The notes beneath the pieces were generated by a model. It was not told the origin of the DNA. It made no database searches and was given only the letters and a program-made list of their open reading frames with translations. Of a stretch of DNA of 56,396 nt, positions 43,741 through 55,398 are shown piece after piece; the stretch's first letter is position 1; every line of letters starts with the position of its first letter. The stretch covers positions 64,001-120,396 of the forward strand of contig NW_026729269.1 of assembly GCF_030272615.1 (NCBI RefSeq). Direction: 5' to 3'. The stretch is from Cryptomeria japonica (Eukaryota > Streptophyta > Pinopsida > Cupressales > Cupressaceae). Both the position numbers and the translations under genes were made by a program.

Positions 43741-44125
43741 TCCTCACAATGCAGTCAATGCGACAAATAGATTTCCATTTCGATCAGTTTTATTTGCCAA
43801 CGTACTCTCTACCTGTGCCAAAATGGGAGCTTTCAAACAGAGTATGGGCTTCCATCAAAGCAGAAGGTAAGGGCAATTAATATGAGATGCTTACGGTTGG
43901 AAATGCTCTGTTTGACATGTTTGGAAAATGTGGAAGTATAGATTGCAGGATATGCACAAGATGTGTTTGAAATGGATTTAGAAACTTCCAACCAAATGTG
44001 ATTAGTGAGTATAGATGTTGTAGTGCAACTGCCCAGATACACATGCATGCAAAATATGTAAGCTTAGATAAGGCACATTAACTATTTGACATAATGCCTC
44101 AAAGATCACCCAATATCCAATGACG
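43741..44125 (+). pseudogene. PPR-protein pseudogene fragment
   Basis: Plant PPR proteins bind organellar RNAs. In changing frames the plus strand reads SVLFANVLSTCAKMGAFKQS followed by MGFHQ, MLTVGNALFDMFGKCGSIDC, then ISEYRCCSATAQIHMHAKYV, then LFDIMPQRSP. The strings match the usual PLS-class pattern (VLSACAKLGALxxG ... VGNALVDMYGKCGSID ... LFDxMPxR). Stops and frameshifts at about every 80 bp make it non-functional. No start or C-terminal E/DYW domain was found. Confidence 0.75.
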
Positions 44126-47100
44126 GTTGGGAGAAAGAAAACATCAATTTTTTTATAATCTTAAATATTTATTTATTCATCACTAGAAATCTATTATGAA
44201 TATAGTCTCAATATTGCAGAAATTTATTCTATTATGAATGCAATATTTAGGGATGTAATCTTTATTTTATTTTTTTAATTAGGAAAAGGTCCTAATACAA
44301 TCCCCAACTAATTAATCTACAGAAAGATACCACTAAAGAAAGAAATTCAATCCTCACCACTATGGTCTTGAAGGCTTTTAAGACACTTGGATTCCTATTT
44401 TGGCCCACTTTTCCTTGACCCTATGTTAAGATAGTAAACTAGTTTGAGAGAATCTATTGGGTGGGAAATTGTGTATGGTTGCAATTATTTTCATGCATGG
44501 AAAGTGATTTAAAGTTTGGAACAATAGAGGATAAGTATTTCTTGAACCTTCAAGGACATGTGTAGAGCACCGCATGGATGTTTCTCCATTATTGAACTCT
44601 TTGAATATGTAAGTAAATTATTTTTGGTTGATGACACAGTCAGTGTGGTATTTGTCTTTTCGATATGTTGTGGATAATATCAATCAAATATGGAATTTTT
44701 TTGATGCTATATACACTATGTTTTGGATTGAATTTAGGTAAGCGAAGAGGTAATGGAAGAATAAAAGAGGTACACAAAGGAAGAAGAGTGAAATAGATGG
44801 TTTGGGATGGAGGTTACAAGTATATATGATAATTCGTATGGATAATTTGTTGTCTATAAAGAGGCCAATAAGCTATCACAACTTCAACATGAATGAATGC
44901 CTCATCTACTGAAGTAAAAGGTACCTCTAATGGTTTCAAAATTTGTCAAAATAGTTATGATATACCAAATAATCAAGTGGAATATCCTTTAGGTAGCTAA
45001 TATTATCTTCAAACTATTTATTTTGATTTTCATCATATCCTTTCCATGTGCATTTCCCTTGGTTTTAGTCCCATTTTTTCTTAATTTTCTTCAAAACAAA
45101 ATTTATAGATGCCTCTACTTGTGTCACCACTCATTAATTGTTTGGAATTTTCATTCCATTCACCAAGGTTGGCATCTATTCTAAGACTTTGTGTCATGGC
45201 CAAGCTAAATTATTTGCCTCTAGTTTCTCTCCAATCTAGTCACCTAGTAGCATGTGAAATCTATCTCTTCCTAATTATTATTCTCTCCATCTTGTTAATG
45301 ACCATTTCATTAATGAATCCTTCGTCATAATTTTGGATAAGTGAGACAATGTTAGCTCAAGGAATCTTTTCAATCCTCTTTCAAGATTCTTTCCCAAGTA
45401 ATAATCTTGCATATTGGAAAATAAATTACGCTTCTATTTTTCCAAGCTACTCTTCCTTATAATGTCTAGATTTATTCTAAAGTGCTCATTGTGACTCATG
45501 TTTACTACTCTTCCTATTAGTCTCATTCCAATATCTCCTACAAAAATATGGAATGATTACATTTATATTTTATTTGTGTCTCCTAAATATCCACAAAATT
45601 TGGAACAATAATACAATTTTTCAATAATACTATGAGCATCACTTTGATGAAATGAGTACTAAGTGATCCATTCTTATGAAGGGTTCATGTAAACTACTCA
45701 TGAGAATGGGTCAGCTTGACTCTAAAACTATGCAAGTGAATCTTGATATAAATATCATAGTATGAAAGTCTTGTGAAAACACTCATTCTTCTATCATTGA
45801 AAGTTGTGAGAGAGTTATTAAGGGGATTCTCGTGTGTATAGATTCAATGTATAAGTTCAAGACAGATTTTGAGGTGATATTTCTTTCCTTTTGGTACATC
45901 TATCTTTAAATTGGATGTTCTTTTGCCTTCATGGTAGGGAGTAAGTAATTTTTATGTGGGTTCCTTTTTTCATTCTTGGATTATTAAGGAAAACATAGTT
46001 TGTGAAGAGGAGGTTTTGCTTGTTATCTTATAAAAAAATTGGGTATTAGCTATTATAATAAATGATAGACAAAACAATGTCCTCTAAGGCTGTTGAAAAG
46101 AAATATCTATATGATGGATTCTCTTCCCAATTTATCTTCAAAGTTATTTAGTAAATATTTGGGAAACCAAAATAGGGTATGTTAATTTGCAAAGGAAGAA
46201 CTAAATCTCCCAAGCTTGTTCCAACAACCATAAAATTTTATGATTGGGATGCAAGGGAGATTAGTGGATTTGATGGGTTGGCTTTGGCTAGATTCACCTT
46301 AGACAATTTATGATTTATTAGGCATTGTTGCCGTCTATGCATTGTTAAGGTTATTATGGTTGATTATCAAAGCTAGTGGGATTCAAATATAGAGGCGTGT
46401 TTAAGATAATTCTTATCATTGGTTGGTTAATAAAAATATGGTTTCAAGATTGATGCACAAACATATTAGAAGGGCACTTTTATGATGTATGTGAAATAAT
46501 CACATTATTAAGCAAAATAATAGGTAATCTATAGGCAAGAATACTCCATATATATATTCTATATGAGGGACATGACTAATTCCACAAACTATAAGATTGA
46601 CTAGGCTTTTCTCATTAGTGGAATCATATAATAGCTAGTGTGTATTGTTGGCTAGATGCATGAACTTGTAGTTTCCATACAACTAAGAAATGATAATGTT
46701 TCTAAGTACAAACCAAGTGGGAACTATGGACCCACTAATCTTATTTGTAACCACTTGCCACGACTATATTATGATAACTCTCTTATTGATAATAGAGAGT
46801 ATCTAATACATTTATTAAGACCCTGATTATGGTCATGGTAGACCACACAAAGAATGACTTCCATAGGAGGCTAAGAAGGTGATCCATGAAATAGAGTTTG
46901 TTTCATTCAATCCTTAACATTAACTATCATTAAGGTGGAGAAATTTTTGAGGTGAGAAATTTAGTGAAATATTACTTAATATTCTAACTGGAGATATTAC
47001 ATACTAATCATGAAGTGTGAGATCATATGACTCACTGATATATAATGATAAAGTATTACATAATTAAAATTGTAAAAAACACTACCTACTTGATATTAAA

Positions 47101-47136
47101 TTTATTATTATTCTAATGTGCAAAGAATAAACAAGA
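44126..47136. other. 3-kb AT-rich stretch without a recognisable gene
   Basis: Both strands are closed in all frames by frequent stops. The longest frame (45109-45330, plus, 73 residues, hydrophobic) has no domain. No LTR, tandem repeat or strong hairpin was noticed. It is probably very old transposon debris. Confidence 0.5.
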
Positions 47137-47965
47137 TTATCTAGGAATTAAATCTGTTACGGTTTCATCATTAATAGATGGATGGATTGAATGAGTGATC
47201 GGTGAAGTAGTTGAATTTGTGCCTATAATTCTAGAGGTTGGAGAGTTTAAAAGCATTGCATGTACATCGATCATTGACGACCGAATTAATGCATCTACTT
47301 GTGCACATAAAAGGCCCACATGAGTGCATCTTAAAACTTACTCATTGGATATGCTTTCTACTATTTCTTTGTCAATCACATCCACAATATTTCCTCTCGC
47401 AAAAGATTTCCATACCTAAACAAGAATGACTAATACTCATCTTGATGAGATATATAATATAAAAAAATTGTTTTATCTTGTATTTTCGCCACCAACTTAA
47501 CCTCGTTTAGAAATTGCTCCTTTCCTTGCGTTGATTGAACGGAAAGTCTCTTTACTGCTATTTGTATTCCATTTGGCATTGTCCCCTGACAGAAAGACAA
47601 CACAATAATCTTATGATTATATCTCACTATGAATTTATAACGGATTCCAGAACTATAAATTGAGTAAAATACTGCTTGAAACTTGTTCTGATAAATTAAT
47701 CGAGATTAGAAAAGAGGACCACTAAGGAAAACTCATTAATCCTATGTTTATATCTGACTATAAATTTATAACCATTTTCGGAACTATAGAAAAGAGGGCC
47801 AATAAGGATTATGTTACCTTGTATACAACGCCAAATCCTCCCTTTCCAAGCTTGTTATTTTCATGGAAATTGTTAGTTGCGGCCTTGATATCTTCCAACT
47901 TACATATTATCTCCTGCTCCTGGCCAATCGCTATGTCTACCTCTCTGTCTAGATTCTTTGGATAA
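47137..47965 (-). pseudogene. DUF26/CRK-type receptor-like kinase pseudogene, catalytic core deleted
   Basis: Exon A (47965-47818) ends in CKLEDIKAATNNFHENNKLG and KGGFGVVYK, holding the glycine-rich ATP loop, with a GT donor directly after. A 232-bp intron (47817-47586) ends in AG, and exon B (47585 to about 47483) reads GTMPNGIQIAVKRLSVQSTQ to NEVKLVAKIQ, with the VAVK-type lysine and helix C. After about 70 bp comes the last exon (about 47415-47137): VWKSFARGNIVDVIDKEIVE, a TAA, then VGLLCAQVDALIRSSMIDV and a serine/threonine tail. The catalytic loop (HRD), DFG and activation segment are absent. The kinase cannot phosphorylate and is a deletion pseudogene. Confidence 0.85.
47606..47815. 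repeat. Duplication inside the kinase intron
   Basis: Blocks taatc(t/c)tatg(a/t)ttatatct, actat(g/a)aatttataac and aactata followed by agaaaagagg occur twice, about 130 bp apart. An internal tandem duplication makes up most of the intron. Confidence 0.6.
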
Positions 47966-48167
47966 GTATTACACAGGGAGAAATGGGGGTGATGGGGGAG
48001 GAGATTACAATCTTGTATCAGGATATAGATTTATTTTCCAACCATAATGTAACGAAAATGAACCAAAAATTTTATTGATTCTGTTCTAATACCCTAACTA
48101 GCAAGGAATTTTGTTGATACAACTGTAGCACAAGTTCAAGAAAATTTCACCGCAAAAATACCATTCC

Positions 48168-48275
48168 TCAAGAGCGCTCGCATCCATAATTCTTTCTCAA
48201 AGATGACTTCTTCCTCCGTCCGTAGCTCTTATTGTTGTTGACAGAGGCCCCAGCGTCGCCTTTTACACAACCCAT
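48168..48275 (-). CDS. Short ORF with N-myristoylation-like start
   Basis: 35 codons: MGCVKGDAGASVNNNKSYGR followed by RKKSSLRKNYGCERS. MGC at the start is a typical site for N-myristoylation and palmitoylation, found in receptor-like cytoplasmic kinases and other plant signalling proteins. It lies about 200 bp upstream of the kinase pseudogene on the same strand and in a GC-rich island (48220-48420), as a first exon would. No clean donor precedes the stop, so it may be a decayed first exon of that kinase gene. Confidence 0.4.
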   Translation of the reverse strand: MGCVKGDAGASVNNNKSYGRRKKSSLRKNYGCERS

Positions 48276-48501
48276 TTTGGGCTCCCTTGCGGTCGTCCTC
48301 GCTGGTTATGTGCCAGCCCTTGGCACTTCGTTCCCCCGTTCCCCGCTGCGGCCGTGTTTGTCACATCAATGATCTTCCCCGCCACGATTAAACCCATAGG
48401 TTCGCTACAGAGGCGGGACGAATGAGAGGTAGGATTTTGTAAAGAGGTGGGATTTATGAAATGACTTGGTCTTTTCTTCTTTTTTTAAGTAATGCACGCG
48501 G

Positions 48502-48660
48502 TCGTCGGAATTTCGACGAACACGGGCACTTTTTCTAAAAAAACCCTAATGTCATTGCATTATCGTTGGAATTCCGACGAAATCGGGCATTTTTTCAAAA
48601 AAAATCAAGTTTGATCACAATATACCTTCCCCATCGGAAAACTCCGTCGGAATTTTAGGC
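48502..48660. repeat. 61-bp imperfect repeats with 18-bp palindromic cores
   Basis: tcgtcggaatttcgacga (48502-48519) and tcgttggaattccgacga (48563-48580) each differ by one base from a perfect palindrome. Each is followed by a cgggca(c/t)ttttt block, 61 bp apart. A weaker third copy (ctccgtcggaatttt) is near 48643. Confidence 0.75.
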
Positions 48661-48747
48661 TAAATGTATTAGTGGAATAGTCTGAGATTATTGTTTTTCA
48701 CCATTTGCATTTCAGCAGGATGTTGCATTTTGATTGCTGAGTACTAA

Positions 48748-48998
48748 GCATTCCAATTGTGTGAATACCAAATATTGTTGAATACCAAAACAGGCTACAA
48801 TTGTGTGAATACCATCTTCATCAAGAATTGTTTGCCAATATAAGCAATGCAGTAAAATATTGGCATTCTAGATTAGGGTAAATTGTACTCAGAATTGTCT
48901 ATTGTAATACCAAATTTATTGGAACAATTGTTATTTATAATCAGCTCTTACCTTCAAGGTTGAGCATTCCAATTGTGTGAATACCAAATATTGTTGAA
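48748..48998. repeat. 35-bp direct repeat pair
   Basis: A 35-bp string starting gcattccaattgtgtgaata occurs at 48748 and 48964 without a visible change. A shorter copy (acaattgtgtgaatacca) is near 48792. Confidence 0.85.
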
Positions 48999-49081
48999 AT
49001 TTAGTCCCAAGAAATTTAATTTTCTTGGATGAGCCTAATGCTAAAAATATTATGAAGAAGAAATGATTGGTGAGTAAGTCA

Positions 49082-49170
49082 TCTAAATAGTTAAATAGTC
49101 AATTTTTGAGAAGTTCATGAGGTTCTATGTTACATTCTAGTAAACTGGTAATGTTTGCTACATGTGTAAT
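49082..49170. repeat. Dispersed repeat, copy 2 (partner 845-950)
   Basis: See 845-950. Confidence 0.6.
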
Positions 49171-50383
49171 TTGCAATCTGTTATGTCATTTGTGTGTATG
49201 TTATGAAATATTGATGCTCCAACTTGTATTATGAAAAACAAAAATCTCATCAAATAGAGGTATTTAGTATTTACAGATTAGATTGGACTTTGTGGACACT
49301 CAATGCACTCTACAATTCACTTTCCTTGTTTAGTTCCTTGGAGACAGGTGGTTGCACCTGGGCTCCACATAAAGGGTGTATTTTAATTTATCTGATTATT
49401 TTTGTTTTTGGAATCGCCCCAACGAGACGGTGTGTGAACTAACCCCTACCTAGCATCCATCTGTCAATAACTACTTCTGATCAACATAACCTTTACAAAA
49501 ATATTATTATAGGCACTTAAATCTGTCAGTTTTCGCAGCAGCTGGGCAGATTGGTTCAAATGGTTCTCAATTTTAATTGCTATTCTAACTTGGAAATTCT
49601 GCCCTCTTTTTCATTGCTTTGATGGATGCCCATACCCATTTTGGCATAAGCGGGGAGAATGCTGGCAAAGGTTGTGGAGTCCACCAAGGCAGTTGCTTGG
49701 TGAATGTTACAAAGCTCCCATCTTGGCCAAGGCTGGGAGTGTTCTGATCAGGTTGGAGACTTGTTTGTTGTATATGGCCAAATAGTGTGACTGCCTTAAG
49801 AGGAAAGCCATGTCTTCTGCAAGCTTTAAAATATTTTTAAAAGAGGGATTAAAAATAAATTTGAACAATTATATTTAAAATAAATAAATTTACAATTGTA
49901 TTTATTATAGTTATCAAAATAAATTTTCAATTATATTGAAAGTAGATATATTGTAAGTATAAATTAAATAGATTTAATTTTTAAAATGATGTCTATGTTT
50001 TGGGAAAATAATTTTATTTTGTAGTAATTAGATAAATATAAGATCAAATATTTTGTTTAATAATTATAAACAAATATGTTTGTATATATATATTTTTAAA
50101 ATAAAGAATTAATAATAAATAAATGGATAGTTGCATTGAATTAGATATATTATGAATTAGATTTTAGATATGATACTTAACAAAATAATTTTATTGTCTA
50201 CTAATTTAATATTATAATATTGGAAAATTTTATTTTCTACTAATTTAATGTTATTAGATTAGATATTTTGATTATGTTATGGTGTGACAAATTTTCTCGT
50301 TGTTTAGGCATCGGTGAACGACTACACCCCTAATAATGACAACTTTTTTTGATATTGGTATTGCTTTGTTGAATTTGTGTCAG
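49171..50383. other. Spacer, no gene recognised
   Basis: 49830-50290 is very AT-rich; 49600-49800 is closer to coding composition but has no usable frame. Confidence 0.4.
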
Positions 50384-50384
50384 G

Positions 50385-50664
50385 CTATGACAGATCCACA
50401 AGTTCTTGAGGATATTATTACTATATCTTGAAATGACCCTGAGAATAACATAGTTCCACCACAAGGAAATGAGACACCTTTATGTATAGTAGACTCAACA
50501 TTTGTGGACTAGCCAGGCTTTTACCAAAGCAATATAGAAGACTTTGCAAACAACATCATTAAAAGATGTGAAGAGACTCTTGAAGAAGCTATGCAATCAA
50601 TCTATGATGTACGCTTTGTGCAAGAGTATGAGGTCCAGTTGGTGCAAGAGACTTTAAAAACAAT
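50385..50664 (+). pseudogene. Exon-like block of unknown protein
   Basis: Preceded by tttgtgtcag, a good splice acceptor, and followed by a GT near 50665. The frame reads AMTDPQVLEDIITIS, a TGA, NDPENNIVPPQGNETPLCIV, then a TAG, and PGFYQSNIEDFANNIIKRCE followed by ETLEEAMQS. It is acidic and helix-rich. Two in-frame stops and no recognised domain suggest an old pseudogene exon. Confidence 0.35.
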
Positions 50665-51276
50665 GTATGCAATTATACTATTCCACATTCCTTTTTTCTA
50701 GAATTCTAGATTACATGCACTCACAAATTGTTACACAATTCAAGCCTCAATTTATGCATCTTATCTATTTACTCAAGCTACAAATTTTCTTCTTGCATAC
50801 AACACCTTGATCTACACATCTAATCATATCGTTTCTTTGGTTGTATAGGTCCATAGAATACATTGCATCTCTCACAAAACATCATGCTCATAATATAACA
50901 CCAAAGTATATATTTCTTCATTATGTTGATGGTAACATTCACTAATTAAAAACAAACTTGAACTCTCCTCTGAATTTCCATGAAAAAAAGAAAGAGAAGT
51001 GAAACTCCTCTATCCAATTTCATCAACAAGGGTATCGATTACTTAACACATAATTTTCTCCAAATACCTCAATTCTTATTTTCATCCCGGGCTTCTAAAC
51101 TGATGTTATTAGAAAGGCAAGAAAGTTATTTAACGACACATTTTCCACAGTAAGAGAAAATTGAAAGAGGAAAAATCCTAGGGGCTAAGGTAGACAGTTT
51201 ATCAAATCTTGCTATAGAAGCTTATCACTAAATTATATGAATTTTTCTTCAATTTTTTGCAATTCCTCTACCGAAA
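50665..51276. other. Spacer, no gene recognised
   Basis: AT-rich, no useful frame. It may be decayed internal sequence of the LTR element whose 3' LTR begins at 51286. Confidence 0.4.
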
Positions 51277-51855
51277 CAAGGGGCATGTAGTGTCCACCCT
51301 TGATTTGACTTGTTTTGATTAGAGTTGATTTCTATTTCATGCGTGCTAGACTTATCTCGACTATTTATGATAATTTGGATGATGATTATTCATGTGTTTT
51401 AGTTACGCATTGTGATGATAGACATTATTGGGCATATGCTATTTTGGATGATTTATACGATGTTGATACTATCATTATTGATCATGTTATTTGATGGATA
51501 CTATATGCTTACTATGTGATAGATTATCGATAGATTATATTGATCATGGATTTGATGTTGAATATGATTACACTAACCCTATTTCATGATTACATTTGAT
51601 AATATGCTTATGAGATGTGTTTGACTATTGTTTGACTATCTTTGTGATAGAAACGATTCCACATCACTCATTGTGAGCGGGATGTGTCGTCGCAACTCTC
51701 TATCACTTGTCTGTTATGATATATATATGTATATAATGTATTATCGTTTTGTGGTTGCAGGACCTTGCAAGTACCAGACATCGATTCCACTTGGCTTCAC
51801 AGGTCTGAGTGGGTCTTTAATTCCAATGGCTTATATGGTTCGGAGATGACATTAG
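51277..51855 (+). mobile_element. LTR-element relic: polypurine tract and 3' LTR
   Basis: acaaggggca (51276-51285) directly precedes TGTAGTGTCC at 51286, a polypurine-tract/LTR junction like those of elements A and B. The following sequence matches 31777-32245. The far end of the LTR could not be fixed; homology to the partner stops at about 51855. Confidence 0.55.
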
Positions 51856-51950
51856 TTCTGTAATAACCCACGCTGATTAACCCAACAAAATTTGACCATT
51901 CTTTTTTTTGTTTAATTTAATCATTTGTATTTTATTCAATCGCATACTCT

Positions 51951-52110
51951 GGGCATCCATCCATTAGGATTAGGCATTCATCCATCCGGGATGAGCATCC
52001 AACCATACGGGTTAGGCATCTTCCATACGGGGCAGTAGGTTTCATCTATCCAATACGGGATAGGCATCTACCCATACAGGGTAGGCATCTACCCATACGG
52101 ATAGGAGGTG
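51951..52110. repeat. Minisatellite, 20-24-bp unit
   Basis: About seven imperfect units of the type taggcatctacccatacggg, with GGCAT at 51952, 51973, 51993 (gcat), 52015, 52062 and 52083. Unit length varies between 20 and 24 bp. Confidence 0.8.
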
Positions 52111-53689
52111 CTCTGGCCAGAGACTTAGACTCATCTGGACCATTCGGGTCCTAAGTCACTCACTAAGTACTACACTCTTCAAATAGGAGTGCACCGAGGT
52201 CGCCGTCCTTAGGATAAATTGAAATAAAATAATACAAGCTTGAATTTCACCTCGAAATTTGGCTTAAAGCCTCGGGAAGTCAAGCGAATCCATACGAGAT
52301 TCCTTCTGAGTATGCATTGAATTACTTTTCCCTTTTTATTATACTTATCTTTCAAATTAGGATTCTACTCAATCCTTCTTCTTACCAAACCTAGACCCCA
52401 TCCACGAACGCCTGAGTATTAGGGACAACTCCGTCCCTAGACTGCCTACATACCCATTTCGACACGGGATCAAGGCGTAAAGTATGTAGTTCTATTTTCT
52501 AGTCTATGGTTTGGTGTAAACTGATTAGTGGGTACGCAACCTTTTCTAGGGTCAATGTCCCAGACAATTTCTCTGCAGTTGCTACCCACAGTGGTAGCAC
52601 TTAAGCAAAGGCTCAAGATGGCCTATTGCTTGTGGCCTAAAACAACTAGATCCTAATACCTATCATAAGCGTCACCCTTGACCAATTGTCAATCGTCAAG
52701 AATTCTTCAAGATTAAATCAAATTCATAAAAGCATTTCACCCAATCATCCCTATAGGGGTTTACTATGGTTTAACTTAGCGGATGAAAGATCATTTTAGA
52801 ATTATCTTATTAGATTATCGATCCAAGGGGGATTACCTGCCCCTTGGACTTTAACTTCCAAGTGTCCCTTATTACTCCCTGATGATTTATAGGGACGATG
52901 CCACAGATGTCGTTGATGCAGCTTTTTTAGGCGTTAAGTGCAGTAGTTCAACACAACGACATTACCCGTAAGCGTGACCTAGAGGCACTGTATATACCAA
53001 ACACTGCTAGGTTTTGGTTTTCCAACTTCCTTTATTTAGTTTTCTAACTAAGAAGCTATGAAAACATCATGCTTGAAAAAAATTATGAAATGAATGTACG
53101 TAATTAGACATTGTAAATTTTAATTAATTGAAATAACTACCTCGATGGTATTCATGTACCACTTGATAAAAAAAATACTATCTTTCTACGATTAATATTT
53201 CAAACTTGAAATCTAACTTACATAATAATGACAATTACGAACTCACATATTGATAATTAAAAACGTGTAACTTGCATGTGGATGAAAACGTCAATAAATG
53301 CAATTAATGTATAAGTAATTTGCATGATACAAGAATAGTGTAACTTGCGTGCAAGATTAAGCAATGTATTATTCCTACCACGGGAATAATTAATTATAGT
53401 CATAGGTTCCAAAAATAGCAATTAGTTTAGACATTTTTTGGTTCAATCATGAATTAATTATTTTTTATGAATCCAAAATGCCAACTAAGTGGCCCAACGG
53501 ATCTTAAATAGATTGAAAGATCTAATTATAATTTAATTTTACAATTATAAAATTTACTAAATTTACTAAAGATAATTTAATTATAAATCTACCTAAGTTG
53601 ATTTTATTTAAACTAAGTAAATAAATATATATACAAAAAGAATTTAACAAATTCATTTGCCAAAAAAAAAAAGAATTTATGTTGTGGCT
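52111..53689. other. Unassigned non-coding stretch, possibly LTR
   Basis: 52180-53000 is closer to balanced base composition than its flanks but has no open frame. It may be the rest of the LTR that starts at 51286 or the leader of another retroelement. 53060-53690 is AT-rich. Confidence 0.4.
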
Positions 53690-53890
53690 TTTAATAGGCA
53701 AGTGGAAGAGGGGGCCCATGGGTCCCATCACCACTACGGACCTGTGGGTACAGGCCCGCAGTGGTCGGGGACCGTCGTGGTCCCCTCCACTACCCTACGG
53801 CCACTACCGTAAGAGTGACCACAGGGTAGTGGGGGTACCCCTCACGATCGCGATAATAACTCTGCCCACTCCCCTTGTGTCGGCACATCG
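53690..53890. other. GC-rich block with several hairpins
   Basis: GGGGACC (53767-53773) pairs with GGTCCCC (53779-53785) around a 5-nt loop. CCACTACCCT (53787-53796) pairs with AGGGTAGTGG (53823-53832). CCTGT/ACAGG and GGGTACCC add more self-complementary elements. It stands out in an AT-rich region. Confidence 0.75.
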
Positions 53891-53973
53891 TTCCATGCGG
53901 AGTTTAATCTACGGATTTTGCATTGTTTCGCATATAAATTTGTTTGGCATAAATTTTAACGATAATATAAATA

Positions 53974-53998
53974 CTTTATATATATATATATATATATA
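53974..53998. repeat. (TA)n microsatellite
   Basis: About 12 TA units. Confidence 0.9.
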
Positions 53999-54109
53999 GT
54001 TTTCATTTTCAATTTATTTAAGCATAGAGAGAAATATATAAACAAATATATGTGTAATAGAAATATTAATTTAAAACAAATGAGAATAAGAATTTATTCA
54101 CAGGGATGA

Positions 54110-54620
54110 ATAACACAGAGAACTAAATTGTTTCAGCAATGTACAGAACTAATATTCACAGAGAGATTTATACTTCATTTTTCACAGAGAAAAATGGATA
54201 CAATGAGGTTTATATTTTATTATCAGACATTTTCTGTTCACAGAGAAATAAGACTGCTCATAAGGAATTGAGATTTATGATCAAATCTATATTCAGAGAG
54301 AGAGAGAGAGACAGATGGGTTTTTACTCATAGGGAAAAAAAATATTTAAATAACTTCATATGCAGAATATCAACTTGTATTCACACAAAGGTAAGATTAT
54401 TCATAGGGATGTAAGATTTAGTTACAGAAATAAGATTTACACTCAGATTTCCATTCCAAGAGCGAGAGAAATGAATTTAAGAGAAGAATAATAAGGAACA
54501 AGATTCATACACAAGTGATTATCATTTAATCACACAGAGAGGAGTTTAATCTCAGAAAAAGAAATTTAAATAAGGGAAATATGATTTTTGCACAAATCAA
54601 AGAAAAAATCTTTTGGAAAA
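54110..54620. repeat. Degenerate cacagaga-rich segment, probably LTR
   Basis: The motif (t)tcacagagaaa(t) or a near form recurs about ten times at irregular spacing. It lies to the left of the LTR start at 55399, so it is probably inside that LTR. Confidence 0.5.
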
Positions 54621-55398
54621 GCAAAAGCAAGATCTGATATATATTTTCTAAAGAGAATTAAATAAATAATAAAGCTATCTTTTACATGCATTATATGAAA
54701 GTACTTTTATCAATATTTATCCCTAAATAAGAAGAAAAGATTTACAATCTAATAATTTATTTATTTTTTATATAGAGGAAGATTTAGAAGCTATTTTTTT
54801 TTATAATACAAATTTCTCATATGTAAATGAGAGATGACAAAAAAGAGAACCTGGCTTATCGAAGCTCGATGTTGAATCCTCTAGCTATCCTTTTTTATCC
54901 TTCCTTGCAACTTGAGAGAAATCTTCAAGAACAACTTAACAATCCTACAACAAAAATGAGACTACCAAAGAAGATCCTACTACTAAAACTTGGAATATTT
55001 TTCTTCAAAACATAATCAACTCCCTCTTATGATCACTTGCATACAATATATAAGAAAAATCCATTAATTCCACTATCTAGAGAAATTAATTAGAAATGAG
55101 ATTCTTTTCCAATATTGGACTCATGCAAACATTGATAAAAATCCTAGTGACGGAGTTACATGCAAGGTATTGAAGATTCCTCTAGAAGCTTCTAATTCCT
55201 CCTACAACATGTGCCATAATTGGGAGTGGGAAAATAAAAATAAAAATAAAATAATTAATGCCTTTTGAATTATATTCTCCAAGTGTGTGTGTGGGTCCAT
55301 TATTTATTCTTTTATAATATTCATTTAATTATTTTCAATAGCTCAACCAAAAATATAATAGAGTATCAAATCAAAAAGTGATAAAAGAGGGTTGTGAC
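54621..55398 (-). repeat. LTR of the right-edge gypsy element (left end unknown)
   Basis: On the minus strand the LTR begins TGTCACAACC at 55399, right after a purine tract. Its far end could not be located and may lie as far left as about 53.7 kb. No gene inside. Confidence 0.5.
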
